NCBI GenBank assembly: GCA_934648845.1
Contig: CAKUFS010000007.1
Span: 1-64,000, forward strand
Reading direction: 5' to 3'
Origin: an uncultured Eggerthellaceae bacterium
GTDB lineage: Bacteria; Actinomycetota; Coriobacteriia; Coriobacteriales; Eggerthellaceae
DNA length: 64,000 nt
Positions 26,801 to 36,054 of this stretch are shown here, piece by piece. Both the position numbers and the translations under genes were made by a program. The notes below the pieces were generated by a model, which was given only the letters and a program-made list of their open reading frames with translations, did not search any database and had not been told where the DNA came from. Position 1 is the first letter of the stretch. Each line of letters opens with the position of its first letter.

Positions 26801-27999
26801 ATGTAGACGCTATCGGGTCCACGATACTCCCGCGGGAAGTCGGCATACATATCGCGCAAAAGCTCAGTGGTTGTTTTTAGGACGTCGCCGTGGTTTTCTT
26901 GGCTGTTTCCCCAGATGAACTGCCCTTTTTCGTTCACAACAGCGATTTTTACCGCGGTGGAGCCAGCGTCGATACCTACATAGACAGGGCCTCGTTGAAG
27001 GAAGATATTCTCACGGGTCACGATTTCTTGCGCATGACGCTGCTTGAATTCTTCGCGCTCGGATTCGTTTTGGAAAAGCGGTGCCAAGCGCGCCAGGCTG
27101 TCGTCGCGAAATTCGGCGGCAGTAAGCTGGTCTTCGAGAGCCTGCAAGCTGGTTGTTTGGGGTTCAGGCAGCAGGGCGCCGTAAAGACCTGCTCCACGTG
27201 CCGTGAAAAACTGCGCGTCAGCAGGGCGAATGCCGGTTTCTCCCGTGAGCCCCAGCGCTTTTCGGAAACGTACGGCAAGATCGGAAAGGAATTGGAAAGG
27301 GCCTCCCAGGAATACGACCGTGCCCGTTATGGGACGTCCGCACGCAAGGCCGCCCAGCGTTTGACGAACCACCGCGTCAAGCGTGCTCCCCGCCAGATCG
27401 TTCGTGCGAGCGCCTGCGTTCATCAGGGGTCGGATGTCGGTTTGTGCGAACACCGCGCAGCGCGACGCAATGGGGTAGATACGTGAAGCCCCCATGCTCA
27501 ACTTATCCATATCGGCGGTGCGCACGCCTAAAAGGTACGCGATGTTGTCGATGAAGCCACCCGTGCCACCTGCGCACGTTGCATTCATGCGTTGCTCAAG
27601 ACCGCCCGTTAGGTAGATGATCTTTGCGTCCTCGCCGCCCAGCTCAATAACGCAATCGGCTTGTGGGTATTCCTTTTTGACGATCTTCGTGGTGGCAACA
27701 ACTTCTTGCACAAAGGGAAGCCCCAGCGCTTCTGCAACGCTGATGCCTGCCGATCCCGTTATGGCAATACTGCCCTTCAAGTCGCCGTAGCGCCAGTTCA
27801 GCTCATGGATTATTTCTAGGAGCGTAGTCTTGATGTTTGAGCGATGCCTGCGGTATACGCTGTAAACCAGTCGCGAATCCTGATCACTTATGCAGACTTT
27901 CACGGTTTTCGATCCGCAATCGATGCCGATTTGGTAGAAGGCATCGGTCGTGTGCGGGCATGCTTGCTGTTCGCTGTCTGAGTTGCTTGTGTTTCCCAT
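23803..27999 (-). CDS. Giant 2-hydroxyacyl-CoA dehydratase activase/reductase-like protein
   Basis: A 1398-residue cytosolic protein of the BcrA/BadF/HgdC activase family. Two ASKHA ATPase modules are fused: residues about 20-285 (GIDCGSKTVK, ELGGEDAK, CAGGTGGF, SRCAVFAQTD) and about 340-605 (GIDAGSTAVK, DIGGQDMK, CSSGCGSFL, TKCTVFMNS). Both keep paired cysteines that in known activases hold a [4Fe-4S] cluster between subunits. Next come CEGCANSC (about residue 640) and a large C-terminal DUF2229/HgdB-like region rich in LGRPYH- and QSFGC-type motifs. Known relatives pass electrons using ATP; the target dehydratase is not in this window. The RBS GGTAGGA precedes the ATG. Confidence 0.9.
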   Translation of the reverse strand: MGNTSNSDSEQQACPHTTDAFYQIGIDCGSKTVKVCISDQDSRLVYSVYRRHRSNIKTTLLEIIHELNWRYGDLKGSIAITGSAGISVAEALGLPFVQEVVATTKIVKKEYPQADCVIELGGEDAKIIYLTGGLEQRMNATCAGGTGGFIDNIAYLLGVRTADMDKLSMGASRIYPIASRCAVFAQTDIRPLMNAGARTNDLAGSTLDAVVRQTLGGLACGRPITGTVVFLGGPFQFLSDLAVRFRKALGLTGETGIRPADAQFFTARGAGLYGALLPEPQTTSLQALEDQLTAAEFRDDSLARLAPLFQNESEREEFKQRHAQEIVTRENIFLQRGPVYVGIDAGSTAVKIAVVNEKGQFIWGNSQENHGDVLKTTTELLRDMYADFPREYRGPDSVYIAHTVATGYGEDMLKACLGVDSGIVETTAHVQGALSFALDVSFLLDIGGQDMKAIWVKDGLVENAILNEACSSGCGSFLSGTAYTLRLPKDSFANAALVAKNPVDLGTKCTVFMNSRLKHAQKVGADTNDLAAGCAYSVVKNALFRIIGLDNLDSLGDTIVVQGGTFMNDAVLRAFELLTGKHVIRPNRANLMGALGAALVARKRAQVAGEGARSTLLSRQELADFAPKRTTRTCEGCANSCTLSVVTVAKEKAAGAPGASGAAGTTGATEGNKQHEATPTRTYIGGNRCGKALELYATGQRDGKHGAPNAVAAQRALLEHIPDCPGRGKRASVRVGIMSTLLTYEFAPFWHAFFSDLGFTVLLPRERTERSFHVDSAGAETVPSESVCYPAKLSHRRLKQLSQAGATHVFAPRYQRGVNCAVSTGYASALQDGASLTLELAQHMVSPLLPFAKPQRIASSDEARNALFSAVSSLAEETGDALSCEEFDHALHAGLAAQQEHQNVVRKANEKALAWVKSDPSHHGILLLGRPYHIDAATGHRIDEVLTGLGLAVLSPNVITRNDAPRLTETDAAGDEPADSASSPWKKASHMLRLSNYAMHHERIDVVALQSFGCLYDGINVVQVGDYLQKHGRLFTALKVDEITDTAHLRIRLRTLAENIEQLDLARKEKAADTEAPETITAEGTSGTKAVAEVSEVTPQYKSKQDTAVNTAMARIPALDPHLAQYAEEGNAAAFAHLSIADIEAARSYTRDLCYSTAAIVGRSLRILAARPQLDVLTLPNVCHECVLEAVPYLLERITGRNINITWENAWPIDAIEEGRGFTGSCIYSRTRSAGNDAGNRATHGAGAMPNNNSASGTIGCATTSSINPGNAPETAKPLVGVIGTAPLVFDSFLNDNLLATIESHGCQPILPQLGALFAEDVRYLDQLQHFYDQGVRHVIYLQSFGCLKGHVNVRGGMHDLAKRFPGMNIVVLDYDPEASALNRENRVLLALAEALGV

Positions 28000-28037
28000 A
28001 GTGTCCTACCTGCTCAAACGCATTTCTCTCATGTTCA

Positions 28038-28043
28038 ATTGTA
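28038..28043 (-). promoter_or_regulatory. -10-like box of the activase gene
   Basis: TACAAT on the minus strand, about 40 bases before the ATG. No good -35 box is seen. Confidence 0.4.
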
Positions 28044-28239
28044 TTTGTTGGGCGGATAAAAGGGAAGTGAAAAAGGAGTAAGGGGCTTGCTGTGCCCGTC
28101 TTGGTTCGGTTGGTTGATTTTTGAATTTACTCGAATGCCTATTGCTGCTTGTTGATCTTGGCTTTTGCCTGTCTGAATTGGCTCACGGATCGGGTTGTTC
28201 GGGATCGGATGGTTCTCGGGGCGATTTTGAAAAAATCTC

Positions 28240-28268
28240 TTGCACGAGGCGGGGAGATGTGGCATAAT
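28240..28268 (+). promoter_or_regulatory. Promoter of tRNA-Val
   Basis: TTGCAC (28240-28245), 17-base spacer and CATAAT (28263-28268), about 30 bases before the tRNA. Confidence 0.7.
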
Positions 28269-28299
28269 GACGAACTCGAACATGCAAAGCGTTCGTTTC

Positions 28300-28374
28300 G
28301 GGCGATTGGCGCAGCGGGAGCGCAGGTGCCTTACAAGCACAAGGCCGGGGGTTCAAATCCCTCATCGCCCACCA
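28300..28374 (+). tRNA. tRNA-Val (anticodon UAC)
   Basis: Cloverleaf with acceptor arms GGGCGAT / ATCGCCC, D-stem GCGC / GCGC, anticodon loop CTTACAA, T-loop TTCAAAT and encoded CCA. The outermost anticodon-stem pair is a G-A mismatch; the other pairs are good. Confidence 0.93.
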
Positions 28375-28383
28375 CTAACTCAG

Positions 28384-28410
28384 AGACCTCCAGCAACGGG
28401 GGTCTTTTTC
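28384..28410 (+). terminator. Terminator after tRNA-Val
   Basis: AGACCTCC / GGGGGTCT stem (one G-T pair) followed by five T. Confidence 0.8.
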
Positions 28411-28547
28411 GTTTCCGGGGAAGATTCCCTGGATTTGAACCCCGCTCGAGGACTTCGTTATGCTCGAAAGGCGATCCGGGGAATGAGGTATTCGTCTCAC
28501 GGTCTCGCTTGGATAATGCCTCTCCTATCTTGTAAGCCAATGCGCTT

Positions 28548-28868
28548 ATCCATAGCTCGGCAGTTCGGCTCAATCTTATTCTCCGTACCGCTTCTACTCG
28601 CGCTAAGGTTTTCTGGAGCTTCGTTCGGGCAGCTTTGAAAATCATCTTGTCGGAAAAACGACGCGAAAACGCCGAGATTTACGATAGAGGGCAGTTCGGC
28701 TCTTCGAAAGAGCGGAGAAGCGTGAATCAGATTTACTTCAGGAAGCTCATGACCTGGGGTTTTGCAAATCGATACAAAATACAGGGCAGATGAAGGGCTG
28801 TATTTACGCTTTCTACCTGCCCCGTATCGACAATTTGGGCGTTTTTGTCCCAAAATTTCGACAAGGTG
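28548..28868. repeat. Inverted-repeat intergenic element, subtype C copy 1, with homologous left flank
   Basis: The core element is 28643-28868 (226 bp), bounded by CATCTTGTCGGAAAAACG and the complement CGACAAGGTG. Its inner boxes are GATAGAGGGCAG on the left and CCTGCCCCGTATCG on the right. The centre and about 95 bases of left flank (from AGCTCGGCAGTTCGGCTCAA) match 36055-36369 closely, including an inner CCTGGGGTTTTGCAAATCG. No credible gene lies inside. Frames through it give only short Arg-rich peptides. Confidence 0.85.
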
Positions 28869-29349
28869 CGCTCTGGCGACTCGCAGGGAAAACTGCGGGT
28901 TAACACTTTCCCAGGCAACTGCATTCGATGTGGATAGTTGGTCTGCGGTGGAGCTATCGTTTTGCGGGATTATCTCTAGTTTCTGAAATAGCTGGTTGCT
29001 AGCGTTTTTAGTAATCGTTTTGCATCCCCATTTCTCTTCGATTGATTTTCAACCACCGCTTTGTAAAGGGCCGATTTCCATCAGCTTGAAAGAAGCATTC
29101 TCGTTTGGATTGAGCCTTTAATCCGCCTATAAGTTGCAAAAGAAAGAGAAAAAAGTTCCGAAAATGACGCAGCTCACCAAAAGGTAACGAAATGTTGTTC
29201 CCTAGTTGACCCCCCCCTCAATCATTTGCAACACTCAATGTCATAGCAACGAGACTGCGCTATTGCGTCCTGGTAGGGGCCGGATGGGCAAGTCAGTAGG
29301 CTTTGCGCGTGCGTTATTTTGCATAAAAAGCGATAAGAAAGGAAGGGGC
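28869..29349. other. Upstream region of the cohesin-like protein gene
   Basis: About 480 bases without a supported gene. It contains AT-rich DNA, a run of eight C near 29211 and a GAAAGGAAGGGGC ribosome-binding region at the right end. No clear promoter was identified. Confidence 0.4.
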
Positions 29350-30762
29350 ATGACAAAGGTAAAAGGTTCCACAAGGGGTTTTCTGGGTGTGCTGTTATCT
29401 CTGATGTTGGTTGCGGGTTTACTGCCGGTGTTGCCAACAGCGGCAGTGGCTGATGAGGTTGATTACTCTCCGGTGATTACGACTCAGCCTTCGGCATACG
29501 AAACCGCTGATTATTCTGATTTTGCCGGTGTTTTTCTGGAGATAGAAGCTGAAGCTCCGGGCGGAGGTGAGCTTTCGTATCAGTGGTATCGTGTTGGCGA
29601 AGACGATGATGAGCTGCTTAGTGACGACATCGCCATGGGTAACATGCTTTTGGCGCCTGCGAATATCGTGGGAATAAGTAAGTATTATTGCGTTGTGACA
29701 AACACAGTGAACGGCGTTGCTTATTCTGTCAGGTCAAATGTATCTACCGTGACAATAAATGCTCCGCATAGGGAATATATTGCAAAAGTAAATGTATTCA
29801 AGGGAGATGAGCAAATCCTCAACGGGCAAGGATTCTGGCAGGGCAAGCAGTTTGATATCGATGTCGATGCAACTAGCTCCTATAAACTTCAGCTGCTTCC
29901 TATCGATATTTCATCCGAATCTGCCTACTCTATGTCGCTTAGCTACAATGGCCAAACTGCTTCACCCGTGCCTTTCCAGCGCGAGACCGCGCTTGATACT
30001 TCCCAGTTTCCTGTGGGAAGTGAGGGTTATCTGGTTGTAACGGTGGGTGAACTTGCTGCCGATGGCACCACATTTGCTTACAGCGAGACGTATCGTATTA
30101 ACGTGACAAAGGAAACCGCTCCGACGTACTTTAAGGCTAAGGTCTCCATTGAAGCGAATAATCCTGTGAAAGTGGGCGATACCATCACTGCCAATGTGGT
30201 TGCTACTGCAAACAATGGTATAGCTGCTTTGCAAGGAACGTTGGTTTACGATTCATCTCTATTAGAACTTATTGGTGTGACGAAGGGCACTGGTTTATCT
30301 CGGGACGCATCTTTCTTGCCCGCCAATGGAGCCCCCGAGGCGTTGTTCAGCTTTTACGAAAATGAAGCAGATGCCACCCATGGCATTGTTGTGGCTACCG
30401 CTATTTTTAAGGTACTGAAGGCGGGTGATGCTTCTATTTCGATTTCCGATAGCGTTGCCTCTTTGCGGGGGGATGCTTTGGATTATTTGGTTGCTGTAGA
30501 CGATCCCGCTACGGTGACTGCCATTTCCGATGCTTTGTTAGGCGACGTTAACGGTAACGCGAAGGTGAATATCGTTGATGCTCAGGTGGTTTACGACATG
30601 GCAACGAATAAATACGGAGCCGATTACGCGTCCCTTCCTTTGCCTGACTCTTGGAATAAAGCTACTTTGCTGTGGGCGGCCGATGCGAACAGCGATGGCA
30701 CGATAGACGCGACTGATGCGTTTGCCATTCAGCATTTCGCGCATTACGGTGCCTGGAACTAG
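29350..30762 (+). CDS. Secreted protein with cohesin-like and C-terminal dockerin domains
   Basis: A 470-residue exported protein. The signal peptide is about residues 1-35 (GFLGVLLSLMLVAGLLPVLPTAAVA). An Ig-like repeat (ELSYQWYRVGEDD) follows at about 40-140, and a second beta-rich region at about 140-255. Residues about 258-395 resemble a type-I cohesin (VKVGDTITANVVATANNGIAALQGTLVYDSSLLELIGV). The C-terminus is a dockerin with two calcium-loop repeats (GDVNGNAKVNIVDAQ; ADANSDGTIDATDAF). Cohesin-dockerin pairs assemble multi-protein complexes in cellulosomes and on cell surfaces. No sortase motif or membrane anchor is visible. ATG 29350 follows GGAAGGGG; the longer frame from 29206 lacks an RBS. 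Confidence 0.82.
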   Translation: MTKVKGSTRGFLGVLLSLMLVAGLLPVLPTAAVADEVDYSPVITTQPSAYETADYSDFAGVFLEIEAEAPGGGELSYQWYRVGEDDDELLSDDIAMGNMLLAPANIVGISKYYCVVTNTVNGVAYSVRSNVSTVTINAPHREYIAKVNVFKGDEQILNGQGFWQGKQFDIDVDATSSYKLQLLPIDISSESAYSMSLSYNGQTASPVPFQRETALDTSQFPVGSEGYLVVTVGELAADGTTFAYSETYRINVTKETAPTYFKAKVSIEANNPVKVGDTITANVVATANNGIAALQGTLVYDSSLLELIGVTKGTGLSRDASFLPANGAPEALFSFYENEADATHGIVVATAIFKVLKAGDASISISDSVASLRGDALDYLVAVDDPATVTAISDALLGDVNGNAKVNIVDAQVVYDMATNKYGADYASLPLPDSWNKATLLWAADANSDGTIDATDAFAIQHFAHYGAWN

Positions 30763-30789
30763 CGATGCGGTAACAGCAAATTACATGAT

Positions 30790-30825
30790 GCTCGCGGGTC
30801 GTTTATAGATTCGCGGGCGTTTTTT
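30790..30825 (+). terminator. Rho-independent terminator
   Basis: GCTCGCG / CGCGGGC stem (one T-G pair) followed by six T. It lies between the two surface-protein genes, which therefore may be transcribed separately. Confidence 0.65.
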
Positions 30826-30864
30826 ATCGGTCCGAAATAAGAGCAAGAAAGGAAGGGGAGGAAA

Positions 30865-33800
30865 GTGACGAGGGCGGGAAAGCTTACGCGTGCGGTGAAC
30901 GCGCTGTTGTCGTTGGTGCTTGCGGCGGGGCTTTTGCCGGCACTGCCGGCAGTGGCTTCAGCCAATGAGTTGAATATGCTGGCACCCGCTGAGCCTGCGG
31001 CGGAGTTGGGCAGTGTGCGTGTGATTGTGGAAAACACCACATTTACTGAACCAATTGACGATGCGGAGCCTGCATGGAAGGGGACGCTTGTGGATGCGGA
31101 TGTTGCTTTGAAGGCTGAGTCCACCATGGGAACATGCATAGTTGACGCTGTTCAGGCAGCGGGCAAAGAAATAGACTACACAATGAGTTCCGCTTTTGGG
31201 TTTTATATTTCGGGTATTGCGGGGCTGGAGCAGTTCGACGGTGGCGACAATTCCGGCTGGATGGGCACCCTCAATGATTGGTTTACCGATAAGGGTTTTG
31301 CGAATTACACGGTTGAGAATGGTAGTCTGTCGGCAGGCGATGAGATTCGCGTAATGTATACGTGCACCATGTATGATTTGGGCAATCCTTATAATACCGA
31401 CAAGACGCTGGCGAATATTGACTTTTCTGCGGGCAGCCTTGATCGCGCGTTCAGTCCTAGCGAACATGCCTATACGCTCACAGTGCCCGAAGGCACGACT
31501 TCCGTGAAAGTAACGCCTACGGCGGCGAACAAGAACTTCCAGGTGCGTACGTTTGTGGGGGACACCCAATACAAGCGGGGCGTAGATATCCCTGTGTCTG
31601 ACGATTCCATTATTACAGTGAAAAGTGGGTATGCGAATCTTGAGGCAACGGATGATGGTGGCGTGGAAGTATACACATTTGCAATCAAGACCGCTATGGA
31701 TTTCGCCCCGCGCATCACGGCACAACCCGCTGGTTTTACTTGCAAGGTGGGTGATTCTGCGAGGTTGACCGTTCGGGCAACCGCCGCTGAAGGGGCGGTG
31801 TTGTCTTATCAGTGGTTCGAGGCCTCCGATGGAGAATATGTTGCCATTGAGGGGGAAACGTCATCGCGTTTTCGTGTTCCTACGGTCGAAGCTGGAACAA
31901 GGACTTATTGTTGCGATGTTACTGCTACCATAAATAACCAAACGTATACTACGCGTTCCCATGCCGCAAAAATGATTATCAAGTCTGCTGGTGCAGAGGT
32001 TGTAGGCCAGGGCACGTTTAAGAATGCAAATTGGACCGTATACGATAGTGGCGTGTTGAAATTCAGCAAAGTCGAAGGAACCGATGGAAGAACGGAAGAT
32101 GCCTCGGCCTTTGATGCTCTGCCCTATGTGACTTATCACAAAGGGATGATTTCCTCGGTTGTAATCGATGAAGGGATTACTTATCTTGGCGAGTATCTGC
32201 TGCAGGGCCTGAATGCTGCGTCCATTACGTTCCCAGAATCTCTGATTGATATCGGCGAGAAAGCTTTTTTCGGTTGCAGTACCCTTAAGGTGTACAACTG
32301 TGCTAAGGGTGGCGCCGTCTACATTGATGGCAATTACCTTTTGGCCGATCACGGCAAGAAATTGGTGAAGGTTATGGACGCCTCGCTGCTTAAAGGCGTT
32401 GTGACGATTCCTTCTACGGTAACAGCCATCGGTGAGCAATTTCGCGGTGCGACCGCAATTACGGGTATCGAGTTGCCCGCAGGACTTACTTCTCTTGCTC
32501 CGTTTGCCTTCTATGGCTGCAAGGAGTTGAGGGATATCACCATTCCGTGCAATCTTCCAGCTGGCTGCAACGCATTTGGCGGTTGTTCTAGTTTGACAAG
32601 CATTACGTTTGCTGAGGGTGTTACTTCCGTTTTGGGTGGCGGCCTGGGATCCCTGGATGGTTTGAAGTCTATGTATTTCCCCTCTACTATCGTTGAGCTC
32701 GATGGCTTGCTTATTGGCAGTGGCGTGACCAATGTGACGTTTGCCGAAGGCAGCCCTTTTTCGGTCAAGGAGGGCGTGATTACGAAGACTACCGATTCTG
32801 GCGTAGAAATCGTTAAAGCGCTTGTGGGTGCTAAAGTAGCTGATGAAGGCGGTATGTTAGTCGTTCCACAAGGTATTATCGCTATCGGCAATGGTGCGTA
32901 TCGAGATAATACCGACATTAGGGCAGTTGCTCTTCCTGACACGCTGGACAGCATTGGTGATTATGCGTTTAGTGGATGTTCTAGCCTTTCGGGCGATCTT
33001 TCTTTGCCCCAAGGCATTACTAAGCTGGGGGCTTTCGCTTTTTATGGTACGAATATCTCTAGAGCATTTGTGCCATTTGGCGTTGCCTTTGTTGGACAGG
33101 ATCTATTCAGTAACTGCAATAGCCTGAAAGAGTTGGTTTTGGCTAGCAATCTGAATTGTTCGGTAAGCATTTGCAGAAGCAGCGACTCTCTGGAACGCAT
33201 TGTGGTGGCCGAGGGCGTTACATCGCTTACGGGCAGTGCCCTTGCTGCTAGCAGCGCTACGTCTTTGCCAAAACTTGCATTGGTGAGCTTGCCAGCAAGC
33301 CTTGAAGATTTTCAGGCAACGGCATTACGGAATCAGGCGGCGTTGACCACTATCGATTGTGCTCAGGGTGGGAAGTTTTCTTTTGAAAATGGCCTAATGA
33401 TTAACACGCTATCGCACGAGATAGTTTTTTCACTCATGTCGCTTAGCGGATGCGTTGACGTTCCGCAGGATATTGTCTCTATCGGAGACGACGCTTTTTT
33501 TGAGAGAGCAAACATCGAAGGCGTTGTCTTTCCCGATGGGCTGGCTTCTATTGGAAAGCGGGCGTTTAATGGGTGTGTCGGGATTGCAGGCGAATTAGTT
33601 ATCCCTGCTTCTGTAACGTATATTGGAGAAAACGCTTTTTACGGTTGCACGGGCTTAATGGAGGTGAACTGCCTTTCCCCTGTTGATGCGGTTGATATTA
33701 CGTATGAAAGGTCGGCGTTCGGCTGCTGTTCAAGCGTTGTTAAGGTGAAACTGCCTCAAGGTCTAACCACGTATAATCGCCTATTCTGGTACGGTGACAA

Positions 33801-35967
33801 GGTGACGTCGTTGGCATTGCCCGATACCGTAACTGCTTTGGACCCGCTGGGTGATAATTTCCGCGGCATGAAGACTCTACGCAGCGTGTCTCTGCCTGGT
33901 GTTACCGCGCTGGAATCAGATGAGTTCTATGATTGCGACAGCCTGGATACTATCGACATATCAAGTGTCAAAGAGATTCCTGGCGGCGCTCTTTCGGGGG
34001 CGGGAAAGAATCTAAAGGAGCTCTATTTGTCGAAGAGCCTTGCATCCTTCGGGGACAGCAGTATAACGACGTATCCTGCGTTCATCTATTATCCCGGCTC
34101 TCTTCAGGACTGGGGCAAGATTACGTTTGGCGATTCGGTGCTCGACGGTATTGAAAAGAGTGGAACCACCGTGGTATGTGACTATAAAGCCTCCAGTGAG
34201 CCTCTGGTCATAACCTCTCAGCCCAAAAACGTCGCTGCGTTCACCGGTTTGCCTTCTCCAGCTACCTCTTTTGAAGTTGAGGTTCCACAGGACGCTACGG
34301 TCAACTACTTTTGGTATGACCAAAATGGGGCGTGTGCAAGTGTGACCGATGACGCGACCTTCAGTGTTGCTTTAACTTCTCCGGGCGCATTTACGTATCG
34401 TTGTGTTGCTAAAGCCATTGCTCCCAATGGCGTAGTGCGCACCGTCTCAAGCGATGAGTTTACGGTGACGGTGCGTGCCGCTGACAGTTTGTTCGAGGGT
34501 GCTGGTACGGAAGAAGATCCTTATTTATTGAAGTCTACGCAAGATCTAACAAACTTATCCACGCTTGTAAATAATGGCGTGCCATATGAAGGTGCCACGT
34601 TCAAGATGACGGGGGATATTGAGCTTTCTTCTGGTTGGGTTCCTCTGGGTGCCACTAAGGATGGCTCCGACGATATCAGGCGAGGCAAGAACCTGAACGC
34701 TTTCAAGGGCACATTCGATGGTGGCGGCTATACCCTGATTGTGCCTATTGGTGAAAAATCCCTGTTCAAATACGTATGGAATACCGCCATTAAAAATTTG
34801 AATATTTACGGTGAGCGCATCGAGGGCGGTGGTCTTGTTGATTCGTATACGGGTGTTGGACTTGACGGTTGTGCCGTAGATATTGACGGAGTGACTTTGA
34901 AGAGCGGCTCTCGGACTCTGAAATCGGGCTTGGTGGCTTCGGCTGGTGGCAGTGGGTTTGCCCATGCGAGTTCGGGTTTCGTTGTTGCCATTCGAAACTG
35001 CGTTGTGGAGGATGGTGTGATTGTAGGTTACGATGGCACGCAGAATCAGATTGGCTCTATAGCGGGACGCGTTAACGGTGTTATTGAGGACTGTTCTTCG
35101 TACGCTACGGTGAAGGGTGTGAACTACGTGGGAGGAGTGCTGGGCACGCGCGATAACGCTATGGGTCAGTGCGTGGTCAAGAACTCGTCTTTCTATGGTG
35201 TTGTTGAGGGTTCCGGCGATTGCGCAGGCGGTGTCGTGGGCGGCGGCTACGACAACTCTACTGCTCCTAACGGAGCGCGACCGACCATTGAGGGGTGTAG
35301 AGTTGACGGGTCGGTGATGGGTTCGCGTTACGTGGGTGGCATTTTTGGCGGCGATCTGTTTGTTGCTCAGACCTGGGATAATGTTGTTGGCTCTATAAGC
35401 GGTAACGTCTTTTCTGGCAAGGTGAGCGGTAGCGAATACGTGGGCGCGGTCATTGGCTACCTGGATAGCCTAAATCGCTACGATAGCGTTTCGGGGAATG
35501 TGTTTACGTATGGGTGCGGAGCGGATAAAGGTATCTCGTTTGTGAAGTACATTGATACTAGTTGCCAGAATCCTGTTGTTCCGAATGGGACCGTGGTTTT
35601 TAATACCGCCAACGGTACGGCTGCTTGTCCCGAGGTTGCTGGCTGCGCTTGGAGAGCGGACCATAATCGCGCCGACGACCCTCTAGGCGCCGATGCCAAT
35701 GCGCTGTGTAAGATGATTGTTCCTGGTCCTGAAGAGATCCAGCTAGGCGATGTGAACGGAAATCTACGCGTTAACATTGTGGATGCTCAAATTGTTTACG
35801 ATATGGCCATGGGTCGGTATGGAGACAACTATGTTGACCTACCCCTTCCTGCGGATTGGACGTATGCTACGTTGCTATGGGCGGCCGATGTGAATAGAGA
35901 TGGTGTGGTCGATGCGGCCGATGCGTTTGCCATTCAGCATTTTGCGCATTGCAGTAGCTGGAACTAG
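30865..35967 (+). CDS. Giant secreted BspA-type leucine-rich repeat protein with dockerin
   Basis: A 1700-residue exported multidomain protein. In order: signal peptide (1-33, ending PAVASA), a DUF4430-like domain (about 45-175, SGWMGTLNDWF), a cadherin-like beta sandwich (about 180-280), an Ig-like domain (SYQWFEASDG), a long BspA/LRR_5 array (about 420-1095, many repeats of the form ITFPESLIDIGEKAFFGCSTL), a second Ig-like domain, GLUG-type repeats (about 1410-1560, YVGGVLGTRDN) and a dockerin (about 1628-1700). BspA repeats bind host or bacterial surfaces in known proteins. GTG 30865 is supported by GGGGAGGA. The dockerin closely matches that of the preceding protein, both ending FAIQHFAH. 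Confidence 0.88.
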   Translation: MTRAGKLTRAVNALLSLVLAAGLLPALPAVASANELNMLAPAEPAAELGSVRVIVENTTFTEPIDDAEPAWKGTLVDADVALKAESTMGTCIVDAVQAAGKEIDYTMSSAFGFYISGIAGLEQFDGGDNSGWMGTLNDWFTDKGFANYTVENGSLSAGDEIRVMYTCTMYDLGNPYNTDKTLANIDFSAGSLDRAFSPSEHAYTLTVPEGTTSVKVTPTAANKNFQVRTFVGDTQYKRGVDIPVSDDSIITVKSGYANLEATDDGGVEVYTFAIKTAMDFAPRITAQPAGFTCKVGDSARLTVRATAAEGAVLSYQWFEASDGEYVAIEGETSSRFRVPTVEAGTRTYCCDVTATINNQTYTTRSHAAKMIIKSAGAEVVGQGTFKNANWTVYDSGVLKFSKVEGTDGRTEDASAFDALPYVTYHKGMISSVVIDEGITYLGEYLLQGLNAASITFPESLIDIGEKAFFGCSTLKVYNCAKGGAVYIDGNYLLADHGKKLVKVMDASLLKGVVTIPSTVTAIGEQFRGATAITGIELPAGLTSLAPFAFYGCKELRDITIPCNLPAGCNAFGGCSSLTSITFAEGVTSVLGGGLGSLDGLKSMYFPSTIVELDGLLIGSGVTNVTFAEGSPFSVKEGVITKTTDSGVEIVKALVGAKVADEGGMLVVPQGIIAIGNGAYRDNTDIRAVALPDTLDSIGDYAFSGCSSLSGDLSLPQGITKLGAFAFYGTNISRAFVPFGVAFVGQDLFSNCNSLKELVLASNLNCSVSICRSSDSLERIVVAEGVTSLTGSALAASSATSLPKLALVSLPASLEDFQATALRNQAALTTIDCAQGGKFSFENGLMINTLSHEIVFSLMSLSGCVDVPQDIVSIGDDAFFERANIEGVVFPDGLASIGKRAFNGCVGIAGELVIPASVTYIGENAFYGCTGLMEVNCLSPVDAVDITYERSAFGCCSSVVKVKLPQGLTTYNRLFWYGDKVTSLALPDTVTALDPLGDNFRGMKTLRSVSLPGVTALESDEFYDCDSLDTIDISSVKEIPGGALSGAGKNLKELYLSKSLASFGDSSITTYPAFIYYPGSLQDWGKITFGDSVLDGIEKSGTTVVCDYKASSEPLVITSQPKNVAAFTGLPSPATSFEVEVPQDATVNYFWYDQNGACASVTDDATFSVALTSPGAFTYRCVAKAIAPNGVVRTVSSDEFTVTVRAADSLFEGAGTEEDPYLLKSTQDLTNLSTLVNNGVPYEGATFKMTGDIELSSGWVPLGATKDGSDDIRRGKNLNAFKGTFDGGGYTLIVPIGEKSLFKYVWNTAIKNLNIYGERIEGGGLVDSYTGVGLDGCAVDIDGVTLKSGSRTLKSGLVASAGGSGFAHASSGFVVAIRNCVVEDGVIVGYDGTQNQIGSIAGRVNGVIEDCSSYATVKGVNYVGGVLGTRDNAMGQCVVKNSSFYGVVEGSGDCAGGVVGGGYDNSTAPNGARPTIEGCRVDGSVMGSRYVGGIFGGDLFVAQTWDNVVGSISGNVFSGKVSGSEYVGAVIGYLDSLNRYDSVSGNVFTYGCGADKGISFVKYIDTSCQNPVVPNGTVVFNTANGTAACPEVAGCAWRADHNRADDPLGADANALCKMIVPGPEEIQLGDVNGNLRVNIVDAQIVYDMAMGRYGDNYVDLPLPADWTYATLLWAADVNRDGVVDAADAFAIQHFAHCSSWN

Positions 35968-36054
35968 CTATCGCGCGAGCGATACCTTTTTCGATCTTTC
36001 TTTCTTTTTTCTGTGCGACCCCCGGCTGACCCACCCTGGGGTCGCAGCTTGTCC
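35968..36054. other. Short spacer after the surface-protein gene
   Basis: Contains a T-rich run (TTTTTCGATCTTTCTTTCTTTTTT, about 35987-36010) and a CCACCCTGGGGTCG stretch. The T-rich run may aid termination, but a clear stem is lacking. Confidence 0.3.

Noticed and set aside
28331..28645. 104-codon frame on the minus strand over the tRNA-Val end and repeat
   Set aside because: It ends inside the tRNA gene and gives the GDEGFEPPALCL peptide, a familiar artefact of tRNA-overlapping frames.
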